Shown: in pieces, positions 54,574 through 62,589 of the stretch
Layout of the letters: each line of letters opens with the position of its first letter
How positions within the stretch are numbered: the stretch's first letter is position 1
Assembly: GCA_031216915.1 (NCBI GenBank)
Contig: CM062289.1
Location: 59,886,241 to 59,950,240, forward strand
Length of the DNA stretch: 64,000 nt
Source: Pictodentalium vernedei
Lineage: Eukaryota > Mollusca > Scaphopoda > Dentaliida > Dentaliidae
Direction of reading: 5' to 3'
The notes under the pieces: model-generated
Database searches by the model: none
The model's input: only the letters and a program-made list of their open reading frames with translations
Told to the model about the DNA's origin: nothing
Program-made: the position numbers and the translations under genes

Positions 54574-55311
54574 ATGTCAGAATATCATCTATTAGAAAAG
54601 ATAGTCCAGAATACGGCTGTGAAACAATTCTTTCAAATCATAGTGAGTCACGACATGGCTCGATTCACGACTAAATTCGAACCTTCCATCGAATTGAAGA
54701 AGGAAAAGAGATACGAGATGGCGTTGGTTAATCTCGAGACTTACTATTCGTTTCCCAATGTCACCGAAAGGAATAACGCATTCAAGTATTCCAACAGACT
54801 GGATTGGTTCCAGATACGATTTCCCAAAGGAAGTTATAACATATACGAGCTGAACCATCACATCCAGACGAGACTGAAGACCGACGGTCACGGAGGCAAT
54901 ATGATAAGAATTACTCCCAATACGAGTACCCTACAGACGATATTAGACTTAGAACATAATTTTCAAGTGGATTTTAGTCTGGAAGATTCGAACGGTAAGA
55001 TGTTGGAATTCGATTGAAAGAAAGCGTCTGAAAATATGGTCGAAATTCTCGCGGTCAATAGCATTTTAGTGAATGTCAATATGATCTTGGGAAGTTTTGT
55101 CGATGGTAGCACTCAGCCTACGAGCTACTCGTTTTTTCTGGACGTTTCTCCAGTTCACAAGATCGTGGAATGACCTCGAAATTTCGTCTATCTGCCTGTG
55201 ATCCTGGACACGTTGTATAGCATCGAAACCACATTGACGGATCAGAATGGAGAATTGTTAGATCTTCACAGAGAGAGAGTGACTATACGATTTCACATCA
55301 GAGAGATATGA
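54574..55311 (+). pseudogene. penton-type capsid protein of element B, two TGA codons
   Basis: The 245-codon frame from ATG 54574 to TGA 55309 is intact except for TGA at 55015-55017 and 55171-55173. The N-terminal half has FEPSIELKKEKRYEMALVNL, then ETYYSFPNVTERNNAF and FPKGSYNIYELNHHIQ. After the first stop, ENMVEILAVNSILVNVNMIL and PTSYSFFLDVSPVHKIVE follow, and the end is LTDQNGELLDLHRERVTIRF and so on. These are the blocks of the minor (penton-like) jelly-roll capsid protein of this Maverick lineage. Confidence 0.8.
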
Positions 55312-55549
55312 AGAAAATAAGAAAATAAAAAAAAATAAATATTATTTAAAAAAAAAAATAAACATAAATATAATTTGAAAAAAAATAAAATTATTTCATT
55401 TAATAATTTTTTTTTTCATTTTTTTATATATCTATATAAGAAATAAAAAAAAAACCTTATAATATTTATAATAATTAAAAAAATCACTAACTTGTAATAT
55501 TTCTAATAAAAAAAAAATTATAACCCAGTGAAAAAAAATAACAACAAAT

Positions 55550-56112
55550 ATGAGTAGCAGTCGATACATCATTAAAAACGTGAACTTATCCGAAGGACAG
55601 AAAGCTAAGTTTCGTAGAGCATTGACCCATCGAGGTAAGGCCGTTAAATTTAAATTCAGTTATGAAGATCTGGCGAGTGGTGGTAGCGACCGAATCTCCT
55701 GGACTGAAACTCAAATCAAAAGGATGGTGAAAGCGATTTGTAATTGAATGGGAATGACGGTGAGATTGAGTCCCGCTAAATTGAAATATAATCAAGTCTC
55801 TGTCCAAGCATTATCCATTCTCGCGAAGATGGTGTTGCCAGCTCTGGGCGTGGGAGCTCTCTCGGGACTCACTAGTTTGGGAGTCCACAAAATAATAGGA
55901 AACAGACTATTTTGAAGAAGGGAGGAGCCGTGTGTCGTGTAGATGCTGAAGGTGAAGGATTGTATCTAGGACCCAGGAGAAAAGTTGGCAATGCTTTCCA
56001 TGGAGATGGTCTCTATCGGAAGACTGGAAGGAATGTGGAACCGATTGGTAAATGTCTATTGTTTCGTCAGAATTCGCCGTTTAAGAATATACCCATTTTG
56101 GGTATGTCATAA
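55550..56112 (+). pseudogene. core/virion protein of element B, one TGA and one frameshift
   Basis: ATG 55550 (MSSSRYIIKNVNLSEGQKAK). TGA at 55745 breaks the frame, which continues with GMTVRLSPAKLKYNQVSVQA and a hydrophobic Gly-rich stretch (LAKMVLPALGVGALSGLTSL). At about 55912 the frame shifts, and the C-terminal part has KKGGAVCRV, EGLYLGPRR and a final NSPFKNIPILG. This protein is widespread in Mavericks of this lineage; its basic start and Gly-rich hydrophobic part recall adenovirus core/pX proteins (inference). Confidence 0.75.
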
Positions 56113-56166
56113 TAAACAAAAAAATAATAACGATTAAAAAAAACAAAACAAAAATAACAATAAAAA

Positions 56167-56448
56167 ATGGAACAAAAGGAGAGAAAACAATATTCCCCAT
56201 ATCATTCTAACAACAACAAAATAATGGTTTTATCAAAATACGAGAGGCATAAGCTCCAACTTTTGAAAACAAAATCTCTTTCCAATAATAATAAGCATGA
56301 GCATAATAGACGAGAAGTATTCGTTCATTCGTTTGATGATGAGATGAATAGATATGTTTTTATTAAAAAAAACGAAATATATATAAAAGAGAAAGAAAAT
56401 ATAAAAAAAAATAATACTAAAAACAAAATAATAGAAAAAAATATATAA
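56167..56448 (+). CDS. small lysine/asparagine-rich ORF of element B
   Basis: 93 codons, intact, no recognised domain. It starts MEQKERKQYSPYHSNNNKIM and ends in a Lys/Asn-rich low-complexity tail that is continuous with the AT-rich spacer, so the last 30 residues may be chance. Possible short regulatory protein; uncertain whether translated. Confidence 0.35.
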   Translation: MEQKERKQYSPYHSNNNKIMVLSKYERHKLQLLKTKSLSNNNKHEHNRREVFVHSFDDEMNRYVFIKKNEIYIKEKENIKKNNTKNKIIEKNI

Positions 56449-56479
56449 TAAGAATAGAAACTTTTTGTATATAAAAATT

Positions 56480-56902
56480 ATGACAAACGATTGCATGGAA
56501 TCAAGAGCTTGGTTTCTTCGAAGAGCGCTGTGCAGAGCTTATGCGATCTGCGTGAACTAACAACTTCCTTGTGTCTTGAATGAAAGATGCCTCGTTTGTC
56601 CAGAGGAGAAAGAATTTAATCACATTGATCATTCATGTCTTCTGATGGAATGGGAAGACACCATCACCACGTATTTCATACCTGCATTGGAATACATCTG
56701 ACACAGCGATGAGATCAAATGTTGGAGAGAATTTGTGTCTTGCTTTGGAGAACCCGCGTCTACAAAATCGGAAGAATTGAAGTTAGTGCATTGAAGTCAC
56801 ACCACCGAAGACAGGGAACGCATTTTGGAATATTTGTTGGAAATGGGGAGACCGCTAAAATTTAACGGAAAAATGTTTTTTTTTATAGATATAAGAAACT
56901 GA
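56480..56902 (+). pseudogene. Cys/His-rich small protein of element B, three in-frame stops
   Basis: From ATG 56480 one frame carries MESRAWFLRRALCRAYAIC, a stop, ERCLVCPEEKEFNHIDHSCL (Cys-x2-Cys ... His ... Cys, possibly zinc-binding) and EWEDTITTYFIPALEYI, another stop, and so on, ending at TGA near 56900. The pattern of a Cys/His cluster followed by an acidic YF..AL helix is seen in other Maverick-like elements, but function is unknown. Confidence 0.5.
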
Positions 56903-56939
56903 AAAAAAAAAAAAACTTATAATATTCATAAAAGTAGAA

Positions 56940-57070
56940 AAAAAAGTTATAATAAGAATAGAGAATTTTTTTTTATATAATAATTATGATGAAGGATTCC
57001 ATGAAATAGAGAGCTTGATTTCATCGAATGTTGTTAAAAATCTTTATGTGTTATTTCCCATATGTTCCTG
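56940..57070 (+). repeat. partial tandem duplicate of the start of the 56480 gene
   Basis: taataagaatagagaatttt to the ATG near 56987, then gattccatgaaatagagagc ttgatttcatcgaatg, repeats 56447-56530 (taataagaatagaaactttt, gattgcatggaatcaagagc) with substitutions that add stops. Homology fades by about 57060. Confidence 0.7.
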
Positions 57071-57219
57071 ACGACGACGGTGATGTGTGTAATTCCCCGT
57101 ATCTTTCCAACGACGATGATTGCCACCACCACTAAATTTTTTTTTTTTTGTTAAAATAATAAAGAGTGAAAAAAAAATACATAAAAAATATATAATAATA
57201 GATATAAAATAAAACTGAA

Positions 57220-57801
57220 ATGGAACCCATGGCACCTCTTCTGCCACCAGAATATAGTGATGATGAGGTGCCGAGGTATCAAATTGAACAAATCAATAGA
57301 ATTCAATCGTATCTAACGCAAGAGAGAGATTCTCGTTGATCGCTCAATAAGAAATATTCGAGATTAGAGAAATTCGTGAGTGGTGTGGCTTTGACTCTTA
57401 TCACGATCTCTATGGGTTTGGACATTGCCAGAATCAGTCTATTTTCGACCGTCCTCGTTGCTCTTCTGGTCGTGTTGGCCATAGAAGGATTGGCTTTGAC
57501 TGCTGGATTCGTCAATACGATCGGAAAATTATCCGTGAAGGCCAAGAAACACGAAAACATCAGCGTTTTGGCCCATGCAAAGATCGATTCCGTGATGGAT
57601 AAGATCTCTATGGCATTGGCAGATGGTAGGACTTTGGATGGCGAATTCGTCGACATATTGAAAGCGAAGATAAGAGTCAAGAGTCATCAGATTCTCAAGG
57701 AAGAAATGAAGGATTCTCTCATGCAAAAAGGTAGGGAAGAAGCGAGACAATTGTTTCATAAATTATTGAATCCCAAAAAGATTCCAGAAGCAATCGATTG
57801 A
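57220..57801 (+). pseudogene. coiled-coil membrane protein of element B, one TGA
   Basis: ATG 57220. One frame runs to the stop at 57799, with a single TGA at 57337-57339. N-terminal charged helix (YQIEQINRIQSYLTQERDSR) just before the stop, then KKYSRLEKFVSGVALTLIT starts a hydrophobic region of two probable membrane segments (to about 57530). A long charged C-terminal helix with AHAKIDSVMDKISMALADGR and MQKGREEARQLFHKLL follows. The same helix-membrane-helix layout is common in this Maverick lineage. Role unknown; a virion membrane or entry-associated protein is a guess. Confidence 0.65.
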
Positions 57802-57890
57802 AAAATAATGTATATATAAAAGAAGAAAAAAATTATATATATATAAAAATAAATAAATAAAAGATATATATATGAAAAAAACAAACAGAA

Positions 57891-58428
57891 ATGTATTGCG
57901 TCAAATGCAAGAGAGTTACCGATACGGTTAACGTTAAAAAAGTACTGATAAAAAATAAAAGTCCCTTGCTTCGCGGAACGTGTAAAATGTGTGGCTCGAC
58001 AAAAACGCAATTTGTCAAACGTGGTGCCGGTCTGACAAATAAATTGATTAATAATCTACCCGTTGAAATGCATCTGCCAGGACATCAATTCACGGGACCT
58101 GGCACGAAATTAAATAAGAGATTGAATCGAGATCTGACACCTAAATCCTGGAGCAAACCCATCAATAGGGTAGAGTCGGCCGCTAACGCTCATGATCTGT
58201 GCTACACTAAATATCCCAACGTCGAGATCGTAATCGAATCTGCGATAAAAACATGTTGACGACGTTGAAAAATATTCCAAATCCCACTAGGAGAGAGAAA
58301 CTCGAACGTTCGTTGGTCGGTAAAGTGATCGGTACCAAACGTCCATTCGGATGGGGTCATAAAAAAAATGTCCAGAAAACATTATTAACAAATGCATTGG
58401 CGAACGAAAGAGAAGGGTATTCGTAAAG
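57891..58428 (+). pseudogene. zinc-ribbon plus phospholipase A2-type protein of element B, frameshifted
   Basis: The N-terminus is a zinc ribbon (YCVKCK near residue 2, CKMCG near residue 32; DUF5679-like). It is followed by HLPGHQFTGPGTKLNKRLN with the Gly-Pro-Gly calcium loop and SAANAHDLCY with the His-Asp pair of a PLA2 like that in parvovirus VP1 and adintovirus-type elements. There the enzyme opens endosomal membranes. A frameshift near 58225 separates a C-terminal part (about 58226-58425) that has NIPNPTRREKLERSLVGKVI in the second frame. PLA2 active-site residues are retained, so loss is by frameshift only. The integrase region begins immediately after. Confidence 0.8.
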
Positions 58429-60620
58429 GGTCTGGATCAGATCTGGTCGGCCAATCTGGTCAACATAAAATCACATTCAAAACAGAACAAGGGCATTAAG
58501 TACCTACTGACAGTCATAACGAGATCAGTATCGACAGAAAACATCCTTCTTGAGCTTGGCTGGAATTCGTTGACACACAGACGTGAAATTCACAAAATGA
58601 GTATAATGTACAGAATAGTTAACCACGAAGCACCAGAATATATTACGCGTTTACTACCCCCGCGAATTTCACAGCCACAGTGTCAGTCTGGAATCAATTA
58701 CCCAGTCATATATCACAATCACAATCCCTTGTAGAATTTAAAAAGAAATACATTAACCTGAATCCTGTAACGAAACCACCCGTTTATTTTGCGGGAAACG
58801 AATGCTAAACATCACACACTGTCGTCTACGAAGCCAGTGTAGTGACTTGAACACAGATAAGTTTGCTAATTATATTTGCGAAGCTCCTAGCTGCAGTTGT
58901 GGTTATGAGCTTGAAAATGCCCAACATTATTTTTTTGAGTGTCCGTTATATGCAACGCAGCCTAATACTTTGAAACGGCGGCTTTCTAGTTTTATAATGG
59001 TATCACCAGGTAATTTAATGTATGGAAATCCAAATCTATCTATCTCAGCCAACCAATTTATCTTTAAGTGTGTCCAGTCCTTTATTTCAAGCACTCAACG
59101 ATTTAATCTTTGAAAATTTGGAAACGAATAAACTTTTGCGGTTGAGCAAAAATTCCATCTAGTGTGGATGGACTGTCACTGTGTTGTGGCGGGAAGGTTT
59201 CTCCAACCTGCAAATGATGATGATTTTTCAAAATCATGCTTACAATATTGTGTTTTCAGCATGTGGATCACGGACTGAAACCCCATGCTCCATGGGCGGT
59301 GGATCTACTCGTGTCCTCTGTTCCTTGTTCTTTGAAACTGTACAGATAGTATTTGTGGGGAGAGTCTACCCCACTGCGATTCGGTGACTTGGTCCAGTCA
59401 GTCCGTACTGTGCGCGAAATTTGAACGAGTATATAAACATGCGTGTATATGTGTGCTTTTATATACAAGTCCAAGTAAACACAAGTGTTCCTAGAAGGGC
59501 CCTTACGAGCGGGCGGTAAATTTTTCATTTAAGATATTCCATATTTCATACTTTGGAGTGGCGGGGTTTGCATTTGCATTGATTTGCATTCATCAAAACT
59601 TGGTCCAGAAAAGCTGGTGTTTGGAGCTTGCCCACTACCTAATAAAACAAATTTAAACTTTTCGTCGATTGAAATATTGAGCCTAAAACATTTTTGATGA
59701 ATGGAGATCAGGTTACAGCCTACTAAAACAAGCACTATTTATTTTACTTTATATTTGCTTTTCCCACAATCTTTACCTTCTCTTGGAAACTTAAACTTTG
59801 TATTATAAGGATGTTAAAATGTTCACCTATGTATGGCGTTTTTGTACATTTTTATTTATATTGTTACAGCATTACACGGGAGAGGAACATAAATAAGTTG
59901 CTATAACTTGTGTTCCAATCCTTTTTGTCAACTATCATCAAAGACAAATAAAATATGTTTAAACTGAAAAAACTGACAGTCATCGACGTGTCTTTGAAAT
60001 ACAGATGGATGAGACCTCTGAAGAATAAATTAGGACATTGTGTGGCCGAGGCTCTGATGAGCATATTTGCATCGTCTTCTCGAAAACCGGATAAATTGTG
60101 GGTGGACAAAGGGAAGGAATTTCACAACAGCCACGTTCGTCCATTGGTCGACCTCTATTCCATCGAAAGCGAAGGGAAAGCTAACATGATCGAACGTTGG
60201 AATAGAACCATGAAGGGAAAAATGTACAAGTAATTCATGACTAATAAGACCAAGAAATATATCAAAGTATATTACAACAATACGTGACATAGATTGATCA
60301 AGATGACTCCCGTGGAAGATAGCGATTCTCGAAATGAAAAACTCGCCTTCGCTAATCTCTATCCCGAAAGGATCAAGATCAAGAAGGAGTCCAAATCACC
60401 GAAATTTGCAGTCGGTGATCGAGTGAGAATCACTTCTCATAAGTCACTCTTTGCAAAAGGTTACACTCCTCGAAGGACCGAAGAAATCTTTAAGATCGTT
60501 AAAATATTTTACATGGATCCGGTGACTTACAAAATAGAATCGTTACAGGATGATGAAGATGACAGCAGAGAAATCATCAGAACATTTTACGAACAAGAAT
60601 TGCAGAACATGACATTTTGA
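58390..60620 (+). pseudogene. retroviral-type DDE integrase of element B, interrupted by a LINE
   Basis: The first catalytic strand (58400-58517) reads GLDQIWSANLVNIKSHSKQN, then KGIKYLLTVI. The position of the first catalytic Asp, and the one three residues on, are both Asn. A 1454-bp LINE fragment (58518-59971) then splits the gene with a 12-bp target duplication. After it TVIDVSLKYRWMRPLKNKLG, KLWVDKGKEFHNSHV with the second Asp, and MIERWNRTMKGKMYK with the Glu continue to TAA (60231). TGA at 60285 follows, and the C-terminal SH3-like part has KFAVGDRVRITSHKSLFAKG to 60620. Loss of the first Asp, two stops and the insertion make it inactive. Confidence 0.85.
58506..59983 (+). mobile_element. 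5'-truncated LINE inserted in the integrase, 12-bp target duplication
   Basis: actgacagtcat is present at 58506-58517 and again at 59972-59983, and the integrase reading resumes exactly there. Within 58518-59971 the start carries the C-terminal part of a non-LTR reverse transcriptase (LELGWNSLTHRREIHKMSIM and NHEAPEYITRLLPP). A Cys/His knuckle follows (CSCGYELENAQHYFFECPLY, 58880-58945). The last 90 bases end in caaataaaatatgtttaaac. A similar end lies at 30120-30145 (gcaaataaaatatgattaaa), so the family has other copies. The 59170-59900 part shows no coding and may be 3' UTR. Confidence 0.85.
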
Positions 60621-60744
60621 AGAACCAATCCTTCACTTTTATTTTTTTTTTTGCACATATATAGTTAGAAGGAGAAAAAAAATAAAAATAAAATTAATAA
60701 TTAAAAAAAATGAATTAACACACACAGAAAACAAAAAAACAAAC

Positions 60745-62040
60745 ATGACGAATATATTAGATATAACCGAATGTATATTGAGAGACGAAAGCATTCAAGA
60801 ATATGAAGTTCACGAGTATGAACCGGTGACTGGAACCAGTCTAAACAATGCCAGTGAAATAAGAATCAACGTTGAAACTCAAGATCTGTTTGTTCATCCC
60901 AGCAAAAGTTACCTAGTGATACAGGGACATCTCACCAAGGAAGACGGAAGCGATTATGCCAATGATGACGTGGTCACTCTAGCCAGTAATGGTATGATGA
61001 ATTTGTTCAGTAATATGAAATACAAGCTCTCGGGATAAGAGGTAGAATCTGTGTTTCATCCCGGACAAGCCACCACGATGTATGGACTCTTGACGTATCC
61101 GGACGATTTTTCGAAATCTAAAGGACTCAATCAATTGTGGGTGGAAGATACTGTTCCCGACATGAGTGCAGCCAATACCCGTGTCACCCTGAGATTTAAT
61201 TACGTCATCAAGACATCGAGACCCAAAGGAACGTTTTCGTTCAGGATACCTCCAAAACACATATTCGGATTCGCAGAAGATTACTATAGGATTCTCTACG
61301 GATTCAAACACAATCTGACATTGATTCGAAAAGGAAACGATGAAGCCATTATGAGACCCGCAGCGACTGATGCGGGTAAGATACATCTGAACAATATATC
61401 TTGGTTCCTTCTGCACGTATTGCCTTCAGTTGTGGAGAAAGTACGTCTGTACAAGATCATAGAATCGAAGAGTAAATTACTGGTGGGATTTAGAACGAGA
61501 CAGTGCGACACGGCTAGTATTCCAACGTCTACCAATCACTTCGATTAGAGATTGACTGTGAAATCTGCTTCGGAAAGACTGCGATTCATCATAGTGGCAT
61601 TTCAATCCGATAGGGATGTGTCTCAAGAGAAAAATCCTTCCCTATTCGATCATTGTAACTTGCGAAAGATGCAGGTATTTTTAAATGCCACGAGATATTC
61701 AGCCATTGATTACAATGCCTCTTTTGATAAAAACGATTTCTGCAGACTATATACGGTGACATGTTTTCAGAAAGAAATATCATTGACTGGACGAATTGAT
61801 GGGTAATCCTAATATCACTCCCACCGAATATAAATCGATGTATCCCCTGTTCATATTCGACGTTAGTAAACAGAGCGAGTGACTCAAGAGTAGAGTCTTA
61901 GACATTCAGATCAAGATGCAATTCGATAAGAATGTGTCGATGAGAACCGTGGCTTTTGCTCTAGTCCTATCTGATAGAGAGTTAGAATTCGAATCGGACG
62001 GGTCAAAAATGTCTATCGATATATATAAAAATGGAAATCA
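60745..62040 (+). pseudogene. major capsid protein of element B, two stops and a frameshift
   Basis: ATG 60745: MTNILDITECILRDESIQEY. TAA at 61036 and TAG at 61546 interrupt one frame to about 61795. There a frameshift leads to the last block (about 61790-62030), which contains TGA at 61879. Family blocks of the Maverick double jelly-roll MCP are ETQDLFVHPSKSYLVIQGHL, FHPGQATTMYGLLTYPDDFS, GFKHNLTLIRKGNDEAIMRP, ISWFLLHVLPSVVEKVRLYK and FIIVAFQSDRDVSQEKNPSL. The C-terminus (NVSMRTVAFALVLSDRELEF) matches too. The sequence is very different from element A's capsid protein. Confidence 0.85.
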
Positions 62041-62119
62041 AAAATACTCCCCCCCCCAAAAAAAAAAAAAAATATCAATAAAATGTAAAAAAAAATAAAT
62101 AATAAAAAAAAACTAAAAA

Positions 62120-62415
62120 ATGAATGATCAAGATAGATAATGTTTGAGACAAAATCGAACGCATTTGGTAGGTAACATAAATGAGAGCAATTTATTAAAT
62201 ATATTAGATCGATCGGAATGACAACACCCGTAATATTGACTTCGGAAATAGTAGAACGAATTAAAAAACAGGGAACAACCATGAAAGATTGCATGAGACA
62301 TTTACTAGATACGTTAACATATAGAGGAAAAACGGCTTTTGTAGAAATTATTATTGCTATGTTGAATCTTGATTTAGACATGGACGAGTGTTTTAGGAAT
62401 GTTAAACCAAAATAA
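62120..62415 (+). pseudogene. CARD-like death-fold protein of element B, broken
   Basis: 62218-62415 is an open 65-codon frame whose middle (MKDCMRHLLDTLTYRGKTAF) has the Leu-Leu-x2-Leu-x2-Arg-Gly-x2-Ala-Phe signature of the later helices of caspase-recruitment (CARD) domains. The 98 bases before it, from ATG 62120, carry in another frame what looks like the first helix (about 62141-62215). A TAA at codon 7 and a frame change near 62216 separate the parts. CARD proteins join caspases and adaptors in apoptosis and innate immunity, so a captured host gene acting on cell death is a reasonable inference. The match is by pattern only; a short helical ORF could mimic it. Confidence 0.45.
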
Positions 62416-62472
62416 ATAACAATTTTTATGCAGGTTCGGATTGTCAAAACAAAAAAAAAGTAATAAAAGAAG

Positions 62473-62519
62473 TATAATTGGATTTTGAGAATAAATCAAT
62501 GTCTCAAAATCCAATTATA
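62473..62519. terminator. perfect 18-bp hairpin between convergent genes of element B
   Basis: tataattggattttgaga (62473-62490) and its exact reverse complement (62502-62519) enclose an 11-base loop. It lies between the plus-strand gene block and the minus-strand polymerase gene, followed by T-rich sequence on the plus strand. A two-way transcription or RNA-processing end is plausible. Confidence 0.6.
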
Positions 62520-62589
62520 TTTTTTATTGGAGTTGTCTCCCCTATATCACAAAAAAGTAATTATTCTTTTTTTGTACTCACTATTTGTT

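Noticed and set aside
52221-62040. Possible TGA recoding in element B (many in-frame TGA codons in otherwise intact frames)
   Set aside because: TAA and TAG also occur in frame (52764, 53067, 54367, 60231, 61036, 61546). TGA falls at positions aligned to different amino acids, and frameshifts accompany them. Ordinary decay explains it better.
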